NCBI RefSeq assembly: GCF_022049065.2
Contig: NZ_CP095746.1
Location: 1 to 64,000, forward strand
Direction of reading: 5' to 3'
Source of the DNA: Niallia sp. Man26
GTDB taxonomy: Bacteria > Bacillota > Bacilli > Bacillales > Cytobacillaceae
Length of the DNA stretch: 64,000 nucleotides
Under the pieces are notes generated by a model. It was not told where the DNA came from. It saw only the letters and a program-made list of their open reading frames with translations, and did not search any database. The stretch's first letter is position 1, and every line of letters begins with the position of its first letter. Shown piece by piece: positions 15,598 to 24,355 of the stretch. A program made the position numbers and the translations under genes.

Positions 15598-18500
15598 CTA
15601 CAAACCTCTTAATGAGCCAGTAAATGCTTTATTTCGATATTGCTCGGCTTGTTTTCTCATCAAAATCCGTTTATTTGGTGGCTCGAAATTCATAAGATCA
15701 TTTGGTTTAAGTGATGTAGTATAATTCTCCGTCTTTACATCATTTTTCTTATAAGTTGTCGGCACTAGCTTTCTATTGTTCACTTCACATTTTGTTTCGA
15801 TTACTTCATTTACCGTTAAACGAGCATCACCACTACCATATGGGCTAATACGATAATCTTGTCCATCTTTTTGGCCGACCATATAGCTTCTATTACGATC
15901 AATCACCATTCGAATGTCATCCATCTCAGACATCGCATTTTTAATGTAATACTGTCCACTATCTACTTGTTGGTTATAACTTTGTACTTCTTTTATTACT
16001 CTTGGATTTTTTGGCGTATTTCTGTTTGCGACCAACTTATTGGGATTCACATGGATAGGTGGTGCAGAAACTTTGGAACCACCACTATCATATTGATAAG
16101 AATTAGAAGTTGGAACAAGACTTCCGTTTTGAACGGTAAGATCTTGATATACTTTTTGCCCTTTCCTTAATCCAGAATGTCCAGAAGCCATTCTAGAAAC
16201 GGATTGTGTTTGACCTGTTTTATCTCTTACTTGAAGGAGGGTCTCTCCATTCGTTGTGACCATTTGGATGGCCCCATTTGCGATGGTTTGTTGACCATCT
16301 GGACCAATTACCGTTTGAGCTAAATGCGAGATGTCTGCAATTTCGCTCGTTTGTTTTTGAACGGCATTATTATAGGGGTTTAATCCTTTCAATCCGAATG
16401 CTTTCATATTACGATTATTAGAAGCGGCATAATTCGCACCTTTTTGGTAACCAGCCACTCCACCCACCATTCCAGAGGCATAGGCGATGACATTCTTGAA
16501 GCCTGCCTGTTTTCCTTCTACATTGTCCGCAATATGATTCTTTGCTGTAGCGAAACCAGTTTTTGCTCCTTGAGTAACTGCTTGTACAGCAGCAGAACTA
16601 ACTCGTTGAACAGGATGAGTCGCTCCTGATACACTCTGTAAATTAGACATTTCTGTTTTAAATGTGGTATAAGCATGAGCCCCACCCTTTTTGACCCCCT
16701 GGCCTAATTTGGTATCTGCCATGAAGTCACTTACCCCTTTGATTGCAGTAAGACCGGAAAGATTTGCAGCTCCAACTAACGCTCCAGTACCAACTCCAGC
16801 TCCTACAGCTGTGGCCATTCTCCCAATTTTATTTTGTATAATTTTATTATCAAGCGGGATACTTCTTGGCAAAGATTGTCTTGCATTTTCATATACAGTT
16901 TGTGCTTTGCCACTATTAAATTTGGCTACAGCCTGTTCCTTAGGGAGACTACTATTATTCACATAAGCATTTCTTGCTTCATTAACCTTCACTCCAGCTA
17001 ATTGATCTCTTAAGTAAGGGATATTGACCTCTTTGCCAGAATATAAGGAAGAACCTTTAACTGAAGATGTAGCACTCTTGACAGAATCAGCGGAACTAAT
17101 ACTCTTATTAGATAAAGCTTTTTCCCTATTAGGAGTTATATTGCCCATCGTTTCAACTATCTGGTTAGATAGTTTTTGCGAAAGAGGGCTAACTTCTGGT
17201 ATTCCTAATTCATTCCCGATTTCTATAGCTAATTGTTGACCGATATTGGTAGAACTACCTTTACCGGAAGCTACTGCCTTGCTACCTCTCTTTAAGATTT
17301 TTGCTATCTTATTTTTCTGTTGTCCTAGGTTATTCTTCCAAGCTACTTCTTTATTGTTCTCATGTGTTTGTTTTTGTTCAACAGAAGCATTCTTAGGTAG
17401 AGCATACTTTTGATCATATTTATCCATAAAATCTTCTTTTAATTTTGGTGCCCATTCATTAGCTAGTTTATTACTTACTTCATTGGCTTTATCTAATGAA
17501 AATCCTCCAGATAACTTATCAGCAAGGTTCTCATTAAATCCAGCTCTACTAATAAAAGAAAGTCCATAGTCTGATCCGTTACCCATTTCGCTAGCTACTT
17601 CTTTTGCTGCGGATTCAATTTCCATTTGTTTCGCATTGACTTCTTGTTTCCATGCAGCTGCACGCTTATTATTGTGTTCCTGCTTCTGCTTAGGAGTTGC
17701 ATTAGCCGGTAATTTATTCTCTTGATTAAATTTAGTATCAAAGTTCTTTTTGTTATTGGTATCATTCGCCCACTTCTTTGTTAAGTTGGCAGATGATTGT
17801 TTAATTAAATCAGAGGCTCTTGCATTTTTCCCTTCATTTCCTTTGATACCAGCAATGTTATTGCGTGCTTCATTTAGGAAATAATCTTTTTTGGCAGCTT
17901 TCGCATCATTCCAAGCGGCCTCTACACTTGACTCGTGGGCATCAGGGAATCGTTCTTGAAAATCCTTTTTAAAGTCCGCTTCATTGGTTTCCGCCCAATC
18001 AGAAGTAAGGCTATCAGCTACAGAGTTAGCTGTTTTTTCATCTGCCTTGGACTCCGCCTTCATGACGCCTTTTCCTTTATCCCAGCCTGCTTTTACCCCT
18101 TTTTTCACTTGGCTTCCTAATAGTTGGGCAGCTCCTGTGCCTGCGCGACCTGCCAATCCACCAATAGCTCCTCCAGCATTAAAACCTACTGTAGAACCAA
18201 CCATGGAGCCCATCGGGCCCATTGGGGAACCAATTAATGTTCCAGCGGCACCAAAAACAGCTTTACCGCCTCTGGAAAGGATTTCTCCCCCTTTTAACAT
18301 TCTTTCTGCTTTTGGAGTAGTGCCAGTATCGGTACCGGTATTTCCACCAAGTGTACTTTTCAAGTCACTGGTACCCGTTCCTTCCCCTTCTTTTTCTGAA
18401 TTTGATTTCTCCCCAGATTTCTCTGAATTACCTCGACCACCACGAAGTTTTTTCAAGGCATCCCCTACGGATACACCGTCCATGGCACCCTTTGCTGCAC

Positions 18501-19344
18501 CATACATTCCCATTAAGGCAGATCCACCCATCATGGCGGCCGTCTTTGATAATCGATCATTCATTTGTCCACCAAGACCAAGGAGAGCACGAACGGATTC
18601 AGTAACAGGGATGAATACCATCATCAAAATAACTCCCTCAACCCCATTGGTTGTAGTCGTCATCTTACTCATAATGTAATAACAGGCCGCATGAACAGAT
18701 TGGACAAAAACAGTTCCAATTAACTCTTTTGCCCATCCAATCGTCATACCTCTCGTTTTAGGTATGAGGTAAAGAGCCAACATTAATGGTCCTAGTATTA
18801 ATAGAAGCATGAGTGTAAACTTTCTCATCGTATAGTAAAAATACGCCCATACTCCAAGACCAATCTTAATTAACTGAATGGCTAGCATACCAAGCACTCC
18901 GTTGCTTGCAGTGATTTCTATCGTATCTTTTAAATTCAATAAGTCACTTTCACTATTAAATAGGTTTACAATACTTTGGTTCGTTAAGAACAACAAACTA
19001 TAAATCGCATAGATATTAGCAAATAATAAAGCAACAATCGTTAATTCTTTAAAGTAATCAATGATATAGGTTCTGTTCGATGGATTAATACCTGATGCGG
19101 AAATTTTCATTCCTGCAATAACAATACTGATTAAGATGACACACACAGCTACTGCAATGAACATATTCATCCCAGGTACGTATACATTTGTAATCTCTTT
19201 TTCAGTAAAAGTTAAAAATGCTAATTTCTCGTCTCCTCCATAAATGAGGTTATGTAAGGTCGGTATCTTCTTGAAAGGCTCCGCAAACATATCTCCCATT
19301 TTGGCAAACAGGTCGGCCATTATTTCGGAAAGTTTATTCATCAT
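15598..19344 (-). CDS. VirB6/TrbL-like polytopic transfer protein with a very long tail
   Basis: A 1248-residue protein. The first 280 residues carry about six hydrophobic helices (for example MFIAVAVCVILISIVIAGM near 60, ELTIVALLFANIYAIYSLLFL near 102, FTLMLLLILGPLMLALYL near 170) and match the VirB6/TrbL inner-channel layout. GLGGQMNDRLSKTAAMMGGSALMGMYGAAKG marks the transition. The remaining 950 residues are hydrophilic, rich in Gly, Ala, Lys and Asn, with two internal stretches that repeat a W-A-x-x-x-K-x-x-F pattern around residues 450-680. VirB6-like proteins of Gram-positive elements often have such large extensions. ATG 19344 follows GGAGGATG. Confidence 0.85.
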   Translation of the reverse strand: MMNKLSEIMADLFAKMGDMFAEPFKKIPTLHNLIYGGDEKLAFLTFTEKEITNVYVPGMNMFIAVAVCVILISIVIAGMKISASGINPSNRTYIIDYFKELTIVALLFANIYAIYSLLFLTNQSIVNLFNSESDLLNLKDTIEITASNGVLGMLAIQLIKIGLGVWAYFYYTMRKFTLMLLLILGPLMLALYLIPKTRGMTIGWAKELIGTVFVQSVHAACYYIMSKMTTTTNGVEGVILMMVFIPVTESVRALLGLGGQMNDRLSKTAAMMGGSALMGMYGAAKGAMDGVSVGDALKKLRGGRGNSEKSGEKSNSEKEGEGTGTSDLKSTLGGNTGTDTGTTPKAERMLKGGEILSRGGKAVFGAAGTLIGSPMGPMGSMVGSTVGFNAGGAIGGLAGRAGTGAAQLLGSQVKKGVKAGWDKGKGVMKAESKADEKTANSVADSLTSDWAETNEADFKKDFQERFPDAHESSVEAAWNDAKAAKKDYFLNEARNNIAGIKGNEGKNARASDLIKQSSANLTKKWANDTNNKKNFDTKFNQENKLPANATPKQKQEHNNKRAAAWKQEVNAKQMEIESAAKEVASEMGNGSDYGLSFISRAGFNENLADKLSGGFSLDKANEVSNKLANEWAPKLKEDFMDKYDQKYALPKNASVEQKQTHENNKEVAWKNNLGQQKNKIAKILKRGSKAVASGKGSSTNIGQQLAIEIGNELGIPEVSPLSQKLSNQIVETMGNITPNREKALSNKSISSADSVKSATSSVKGSSLYSGKEVNIPYLRDQLAGVKVNEARNAYVNNSSLPKEQAVAKFNSGKAQTVYENARQSLPRSIPLDNKIIQNKIGRMATAVGAGVGTGALVGAANLSGLTAIKGVSDFMADTKLGQGVKKGGAHAYTTFKTEMSNLQSVSGATHPVQRVSSAAVQAVTQGAKTGFATAKNHIADNVEGKQAGFKNVIAYASGMVGGVAGYQKGANYAASNNRNMKAFGLKGLNPYNNAVQKQTSEIADISHLAQTVIGPDGQQTIANGAIQMVTTNGETLLQVRDKTGQTQSVSRMASGHSGLRKGQKVYQDLTVQNGSLVPTSNSYQYDSGGSKVSAPPIHVNPNKLVANRNTPKNPRVIKEVQSYNQQVDSGQYYIKNAMSEMDDIRMVIDRNRSYMVGQKDGQDYRISPYGSGDARLTVNEVIETKCEVNNRKLVPTTYKKNDVKTENYTTSLKPNDLMNFEPPNKRILMRKQAEQYRNKAFTGSLRGL

Positions 19345-19363
19345 ATTTGTTCATCCTCCCGAC

Positions 19364-21448
19364 CTAGTAAGTTTGCAGTTGCTTTTTAGTTAGATTTTCT
19401 TCATAAACAGCCTGATTTGATTCAATAAAGAATAACTCTTGTTCACTTGGATTGGTTTGTAACCATACAGATGATTTACCAACCCGTAAAATGCCTTCCC
19501 CTTTATCTGGGTTCCCGAAGAGGATATCTCGTTCACCGGCAGATAAATCAAAGTTCTCTTTAATATGTTTTAGATCGAGTTTACTTTGTTTTAAGAAAAG
19601 ATAAGCGTATGTATTTTGCAGTATCCCTCTGGCTTTATCATTGATAACAAATCGGACAAAGTCCTGACTTGCTAAGCGTAATCCGGCATTACGTTTCCTA
19701 GAGCGTCTCGCCATCTTTTCTAAGAAATCCACTGTTTGTTCAGAGCTCAAAAGCGTCCAAGCTTCATCGGCATAAACAAATTTCTTTTTCGTAGCGTTAT
19801 CTAGATTTTTAACGAAATGTTCCCATAAATAGTTCAAGATAACATGATAAGCAATTGGTCGTAAAAAGCCTTCTTCCATCGAACTAATGTTGAAGTTTAC
19901 AAGCCTTGCCGAATCCAGCGTTTGCGTTACTCCTCTTCCTAGGTACGTTTGACCATCAAATATCGGTTTAGATCCTGTCTTTAGGAATGGTTTAATGGCA
20001 GCAATTAATCGTTGTACTCTAGGTTCGTCACTATATTTCTGTAATAAATAGTTATTGATATCAGATATAGTTGGCTCAGGTTTTCTCACTTTTGATTGAA
20101 TCAATTGATTTTCAACTTTTACGACTTCATCTTTAAACAAAGAACTAGGGTGTGATGTGTATTCAAATTGTTCCTGTAAAACATATTGAATGGCTTCTTC
20201 TAGGAAGTTACGCTCAAAGACATTAAGTCCCTCATCTTCTGAGTTTTTCCCGCGACAGATAATATCAAAGAAATCGATAATGTCATTGGTCTTCTCCCGT
20301 AAGGGAACGAAGCGAATGTATTTTTTTCCTTCCTTTTCTACAAGCTCTTTTTCATCCGATTCTTCTAGGAATTCGAGTTCTTCATCTCCATCTTCTAATG
20401 GAATATCTGTAAAGTTGATCGCTAGAGGATTGATACAGATATCCTCTTCTTCACTAATATTTAAATTAATACCGCCAAGACGCTTCGTTAATTTAACAAA
20501 TTCACCCTCAGGATCAATTAATCTACTATAAATGTTGGCTCCCGTTAATTCCCTTGCGATTAAGAGTTTCAAAGATACGGATTTACCAGAACCCGATGTA
20601 CCAACAATAAACATGTTGTAGTTATCTGGTCTGAACTCTTCGTTTCCAAAACTATTAATAAACTCTAATTGGCCTGTTATTTTATTGATTCCAAGCGGAA
20701 CACCACCAACGTATTTCCCACTACCACTAATGAATGGAGCAAAAGTGGATAATGCCCGGCGGTCAATGTTCCGTAAAGAATCAGAAATTTCGTTTTTACC
20801 AAATGGCAGGACACTTCTAAATCCTTTTTTTACTCTTCCCCAAGTGGACGTTAAGGAGAAGAAGCTACTGCTCATTTCATCTTCTAAAGTCTCGCTAAAA
20901 TAGTTCAATTCTTTTTCACTTTGACCATATAAGATGCCTAGTGTCCCTACATTAAAAATGTCATTTTCACTAAATTGAATTTCAGACATGAGTGTATCCG
21001 TGTCTTGGATTTTAGAGGTCAGATCGTTGATCTGATCAATGTTTCCTCTTTTGGTTTGGAACGATAAGTTAGACTCTAACATGGTGATTTGTCTTTGCAA
21101 CATTCTAATAGCATCGGACTTCCCAACCTTATTAATGTCCAAAAAGAGATCCATCTCTCCACTAGAAGCCAGATTGTTTAACCAGTTTGTTTGCATTTTC
21201 CGCGGATAGCCATCCCTAGGGATGTAAACCGGTCTAAAGTATGTTTGAGTACCTAATGAGTTTTTAATGATTCCATAATCTTCTGCGTTTATCTTAAAGC
21301 CATCGGGAGATATAATTTCCCACATGGTGGGTTTTGTATCCATTTGGAAATCTATTTGATCCTCGTTTTCTTTCGGATTATTCTTTGTATTCTTCCCTTT
21401 GCTTTTAGGCAGTTTCTCTTTTGGTTGTGGTTTCTGTTTCAGCTTCAT
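19364..21448 (-). CDS. virB4: VirB4/TraE-family conjugation ATPase
   Basis: Cytosolic/membrane-associated ATPase that powers assembly of the transfer channel. Walker A is VGTSGSGKSVS (about residues 282-292) and Walker B is KKFVYADEAWTLL (about 565). Conserved RRSRKRNAGLRLASQDF follows the Walker B, as in the VirB4/TraC C-terminal motor. The N-terminal third is the non-motor VirB4 domain. The length of about 694 residues is slightly short because part of the usual N-terminus is encoded by the preceding gene (21405-22313), which overlaps it by about 44 nt. Start taken at ATG 21448; a TTG at 21457 is closer to the GGAGG. Confidence 0.92.
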   Translation of the reverse strand: MKLKQKPQPKEKLPKSKGKNTKNNPKENEDQIDFQMDTKPTMWEIISPDGFKINAEDYGIIKNSLGTQTYFRPVYIPRDGYPRKMQTNWLNNLASSGEMDLFLDINKVGKSDAIRMLQRQITMLESNLSFQTKRGNIDQINDLTSKIQDTDTLMSEIQFSENDIFNVGTLGILYGQSEKELNYFSETLEDEMSSSFFSLTSTWGRVKKGFRSVLPFGKNEISDSLRNIDRRALSTFAPFISGSGKYVGGVPLGINKITGQLEFINSFGNEEFRPDNYNMFIVGTSGSGKSVSLKLLIARELTGANIYSRLIDPEGEFVKLTKRLGGINLNISEEEDICINPLAINFTDIPLEDGDEELEFLEESDEKELVEKEGKKYIRFVPLREKTNDIIDFFDIICRGKNSEDEGLNVFERNFLEEAIQYVLQEQFEYTSHPSSLFKDEVVKVENQLIQSKVRKPEPTISDINNYLLQKYSDEPRVQRLIAAIKPFLKTGSKPIFDGQTYLGRGVTQTLDSARLVNFNISSMEEGFLRPIAYHVILNYLWEHFVKNLDNATKKKFVYADEAWTLLSSEQTVDFLEKMARRSRKRNAGLRLASQDFVRFVINDKARGILQNTYAYLFLKQSKLDLKHIKENFDLSAGERDILFGNPDKGEGILRVGKSSVWLQTNPSEQELFFIESNQAVYEENLTKKQLQTY

Positions 21449-22313
21449 GTTGTTCAATTGCCTCCTTTACCAATTCAATTCGGTTTTGCGATTGTTCAGC
21501 CGTTATATATAAAGCATTTTTTTCTTGTTCTACAAGATCCTTAAATCGATGTTTTAACGCTTTTCTTCTATTAAATGTGTAATAGAGTAATTCATATATT
21601 CCTTCTGTAGGTACTAGGTTTACGGTAATATCCGCTTTTCGAAGTTGATTTCTAGCGGAGGTCAATCTTCTCATCAACTCCGCAAAAGCTTTTTCCATCA
21701 CCTTTGTTTCTAATTCATCTTCTGAGTCAGCTGTTATATCGCTAGCCTTGATTTTATGCGTGAAGATCAAATATCTTTTTGTTTCATAACGTGGTGTGTC
21801 TCTCTGCCAGGCCAAGATATCATCAATCATAGCTTGTCCGTAACTTAGTGCGGCTTCATTTAAATCTTCCGATTCCTTCATTGCTTTTGCCATTAGTTCT
21901 ATCGGTTCCGACACATCAATGAACCGATTTTGCAGGTAAATTCCTACTGGGTAATTGAGAGTGGCAGTCCAGCTCTCTACCGTAATATCAATTGCTTCTT
22001 GTTCGTCCTGGTTTTTTAAGAAATAGTTTACTGGATCAACTTCAGCGATCATCGTAAAGGAGTTATCATGAAATCGAATCATGTGCGTTGTCACATCCCT
22101 CACATCACTGAACAATTCTTCAAAAAGGTTTGGTTCCTGTTCGATTTCTACTTCATGTTTCTTTTTTTTCGTCTTATTATTTTTACTATTCGTATTTAGT
22201 GGAACATTGGTATGTTTTTTCTCTTTCCATGGTAATATGGGTTGTTTCTCTAGAACTCGGAAGAAAATCCAACCACCAACCACGATAGCTGCCATAAGTA
22301 ACAGTGTGCTCAT
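21405..22313 (-). CDS. TrsD-like conjugal transfer protein (VirB4 N-terminal-domain relative)
   Basis: A 302-residue protein with an N-terminal membrane helix (LLLMAAIVVGGWIFF) and a basic linker (NKTKKKKHE). Its roughly 230-residue domain resembles the non-motor N-terminal part of VirB4/TrbE proteins (TMIAEVDPVNYF, NYPVGIYLQNR, RYLIFTHKI, and an ELLYYTFNR helix). In Staphylococcus and Enterococcus transfer systems such a protein (TrsD/TraD) is encoded between PrgI and VirB4, as here. The ATG at 22313 overlaps the PrgI stop as TAATG, implying translational coupling. It overlaps the VirB4 gene at its 3' end. Confidence 0.75.
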   Translation of the reverse strand: MSTLLLMAAIVVGGWIFFRVLEKQPILPWKEKKHTNVPLNTNSKNNKTKKKKHEVEIEQEPNLFEELFSDVRDVTTHMIRFHDNSFTMIAEVDPVNYFLKNQDEQEAIDITVESWTATLNYPVGIYLQNRFIDVSEPIELMAKAMKESEDLNEAALSYGQAMIDDILAWQRDTPRYETKRYLIFTHKIKASDITADSEDELETKVMEKAFAELMRRLTSARNQLRKADITVNLVPTEGIYELLYYTFNRRKALKHRFKDLVEQEKNALYITAEQSQNRIELVKEAIEQHEAETETTTKRETA

Positions 22314-22660
22314 TATTTGTTCACCATCCAATCTTTCGGTTTAGTACCTCTTCTCCAAATTCCAATTTGGTTTTTATACCCTAACTTAATCAGGAAATAT
22401 TGATCATAATGGAGGTGTAGTTTACTTTTCTTTAGAAATCCAAAAATGAAGATAATTACGGCTAGAGGAACGACGGAAATAACACAACCTATAACTCCTG
22501 CGATAATTCCTGGGAATAGTTTGAAAACAGAAGGGATATAGGCATATGCAATCGCACCACCTGAAATCAAATAGATAAGTTGCCTAGTCGAGATAATTCC
22601 TAATATAGATTTCTGTTCGCTACTCATATCAATTGGTACAGTCACTTTTCTCAACTTCAT
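22313..22660 (-). CDS. PrgI family (VirB3-like) membrane protein
   Basis: A 115-residue protein of the PrgI family, the Gram-positive counterpart of VirB3. It has the N-terminal VTVPIDMSSEQKSILG, two membrane helices (about 27-45 and 50-75) and the basic C-terminal domain with HYDQYFLIKLGYKN. It sits between the pilin-like gene and the TrsD/VirB4 pair, the standard VirB2-VirB3-VirB4 order. The start may be the TTG at 22654 rather than ATG 22660, because AAAGGAG is only 1-2 nt from the ATG. Confidence 0.85.
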   Translation of the reverse strand: MKLRKVTVPIDMSSEQKSILGIISTRQLIYLISGGAIAYAYIPSVFKLFPGIIAGVIGCVISVVPLAVIIFIFGFLKKSKLHLHYDQYFLIKLGYKNQIGIWRRGTKPKDWMVNK

Positions 22661-22729
22661 TCTCCTTTATAAAGGCACCCCTCTATATTGTTCATAGAGG
22701 GGTTAAATTTTTGCTTAATAGTGTATATA

Positions 22730-23116
22730 TTAAGCTCCAAATCCTGCGAAATAACCTGCGATTGTTTTCGCTTTAACAATAACGAATACACCGACACCAG
22801 CCATTACTAGACCGATAATACCTTGTGTACGAGCTTGTGGATTACCACCTTGCGCTGCGGATAATTTCATACCAGAGAAGATTAGGCATCCTAGGGACCA
22901 GAATCCACCAACCGCTGTAATTAGGTAAATGACATTGTTTAAATCATCAAAGATTTTGGAGTTTTGTGCAGATCCTCCGTTTGTTGCAATCCCTGCTTTT
23001 TTCCACGCTGCCAGGGCATTTTCTGGAACCGAAGTAAACAAATAAACCATGAATGCTGCGGTTAAGTAATATGGAATATCCCTAACCATTTTTGCTTTTT
23101 GAATTGCGAAATTCAT
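22730..23116 (-). CDS. VirB2/TrbC-like small membrane subunit
   Basis: First gene of the T4SS operon, 128 residues. It has an N-terminal hydrophobic segment with an Ala-rich site (VPENALAAWKK), then two membrane helices (LNNVIYLITAVGGFWSLGCLIFSGMKL and GIIGLVMAGVGVFVIVKA). They are separated by a short polar loop (SAAQGGNPQARTQG) that is typical of VirB2/TrbC subunits. The ATG has GGAGG 9 nt upstream. Position directly before PrgI and VirB4 supports the call. It is preceded by a promoter and a leader terminator (23160-23284). Confidence 0.82.
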   Translation of the reverse strand: MNFAIQKAKMVRDIPYYLTAAFMVYLFTSVPENALAAWKKAGIATNGGSAQNSKIFDDLNNVIYLITAVGGFWSLGCLIFSGMKLSAAQGGNPQARTQGIIGLVMAGVGVFVIVKAKTIAGYFAGFGA

Positions 23117-23159
23117 ATTTTTATCCTCCTGAGAATAGAAAATTATAAAAAATGAACAT

Positions 23160-23233
23160 AAAAAAACCCCGAAAAGCTATGGGTATATACATACGTGAAT
23201 ATGTACTACTCATAGTTTTTCGGGGCACTCCCG
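23160..23233 (-). promoter_or_regulatory. Leader mini-hairpin/terminator switch before the T4SS operon
   Basis: Minus strand: (C)GGG-AGTGC-CCC(G) mini-hairpin, whose CCCCG is also the first arm of a long hairpin CCCCGAAAA...TTTTCGGGG. Inner stems are CTATG/CATAG and TACATA/TATGTA, and TTTTTTT follows. The element lies between the promoter (23256-23284) and the ribosome binding site, so T4SS transcription must read through it. Same layout as the leaders at 27.8, 32.8, 39.1, 43.2, 49.7 and 58.3 kb. Confidence 0.85.
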
Positions 23234-23255
23234 TTCGTTTTTTATTTGTACCCTT

Positions 23256-23284
23256 ATCATAATAAAAAAGCTTTAAGCGGTCAA
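23256..23284 (-). promoter_or_regulatory. Promoter of the T4SS operon
   Basis: TTGACC, 17-nt spacer, TATGAT on the minus strand. Transcription should start near 23249, giving a leader of about 130 nt before the VirB2-like gene. Confidence 0.8.
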
Positions 23285-23427
23285 GCCATTTTTTGCTACT
23301 TTTGATTTAGTAGGATTAAGTTAAAGTTGGGTACATATAACCTGTTATTCTTATTTTAAGTATAGATCTTAGAAAACGTATAATAAATTAGGACTATATA
23401 GATGGATTATTTCAAGATCAACAGACT

Positions 23428-23766
23428 CTACAATGACCCGTTATTTCCATCCATAAACTCTGCTAGTGCTTTTGATTTTTCCCTTGTAGCTTTTTTTCTT
23501 TTAATAAAATCATCCCATCCGGGGTAATGCATCAGCTCAGAAGCTTTTATTTTCCACCTACCACTTCCTGGCATAGATTGTTGTGCTTTAAGCTTCCCTT
23601 CCACACAAAATTTACGGATCATTTGTGTGCTAACCCCCATTATTCTTGCGGCGTCTGCAACCTTTATATACTCTGGAACTTTCACTTCCACATGTTCGTC
23701 TTCAAATGGACTAAGTACTGCATCATCAGAAAGCATAGACATATTGTTTACCTTCTTTCTAACCAT
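23428..23766 (-). CDS. Excisionase/MerR-like helix-turn-helix protein
   Basis: A 112-residue small DNA-binding protein. The central part, EYIKVADAARIMGVSTQMIRKFCVEG with GSGRWKIKASEL, is the winged helix-turn-helix of the HTH_17/excisionase type; a basic C-terminal tail follows. Start chosen at ATG 23766, with AAGGGAG 7 nt upstream; an extended reading to 23829 has no proper start signal. It lies upstream of the T4SS promoter on the same strand and could regulate it, but no operator was identified. Confidence 0.78.
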   Translation of the reverse strand: MVRKKVNNMSMLSDDAVLSPFEDEHVEVKVPEYIKVADAARIMGVSTQMIRKFCVEGKLKAQQSMPGSGRWKIKASELMHYPGWDDFIKRKKATREKSKALAEFMDGNNGSL

Positions 23767-23890
23767 TACTTTACTCCCTTCTATATTCACTCTTTTACTA
23801 TTTACTATTGTATTCAAACAATCCTCCAAGCTTGTGGTATAAAAAAGGACTCTATGAAAGAGTCCTTGGAATAAATATAAATCAAATCAA

Positions 23891-24232
23891 TTATTTCTCT
23901 AAAATTGCTGTTACCTCTTTAAAATTTATAGTCTTTAATTCTTCAAAGGCTTCAGTAATAAACTGTTGGGCCTCAACGGGACTTAACACACCTATTGTAG
24001 GTTTCCAATTTGTTCGGGAAACCTCCTCATCTAAATAAAGAAGGGTTTCAATTCTGTTGGGTTCATATTCATGAGCTCTATGGTTGAAAGTAGTATTATT
24101 ATCTTCAATTTCTTTAACTATTTTTCTCACAAAATCCTCACCCTTTTCTAATAAGCTCGGTTTTATTAAATCCCCTATAATACAATGATTATTGGGTAGT
24201 GTAATTTTACCATCAGTAGATGCTGAATTCAA
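23891..24232 (-). CDS. Protein of unknown function, start uncertain
   Basis: At least 113 residues from TTG 24232, acidic and probably cytosolic, with a DFVRKIVKEIEDNN helix and a C-terminal EELKTINFKEV. No family is recognised. The frame stays open upstream to a stop just before 24290 and reads convincingly as coding (KKKLYVLKESFAKDYRIG). The natural start may thus be an ATT at 24289, which has AGGA a few nt upstream, or the N-terminus may have been damaged. No ATG, GTG or TTG lies in the extra segment. Confidence 0.55.
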   Translation of the reverse strand: MNSASTDGKITLPNNHCIIGDLIKPSLLEKGEDFVRKIVKEIEDNNTTFNHRAHEYEPNRIETLLYLDEEVSRTNWKPTIGVLSPVEAQQFITEAFEELKTINFKEVTAILEK

Positions 24233-24313
24233 ACCTATACGATAATCCTTTGCAAAACTTTCCTTTAGAACATATAGCTTCTTCTTAATCGTGTCCTATT
24301 ACTAAAGAAATAA

Positions 24314-24339
24314 GAGCCTAATTTAGGGGCTCATTTTTT
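24314..24339. terminator. Hairpin after the primase-like gene
   Basis: Stem GAGCC/GGCTC with a 9-nt loop and T6 on the plus strand; on the minus strand the tail is TTATTTCTTT. It lies 17 nt past the stop of the primase-like gene and probably ends that transcript. Confidence 0.55.
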
Positions 24340-24355
24340 AAATATTATTCTTTAT

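Noticed and set aside
15268..18679. Several long plus-strand frames across the VirB1- and VirB6-like genes
   Set aside because: Shadows of Lys/Ala/Gly-rich coding sequence on the minus strand; Pro/Ser/Thr-rich translations without start signals.
12333..23284. T4SS cluster as an integrative element (ICE) with attachment sites
   Set aside because: No integrase with an intact active site, no tRNA-flanked direct repeats, and a TubRZ partition locus nearby; a plasmid explains the data better.
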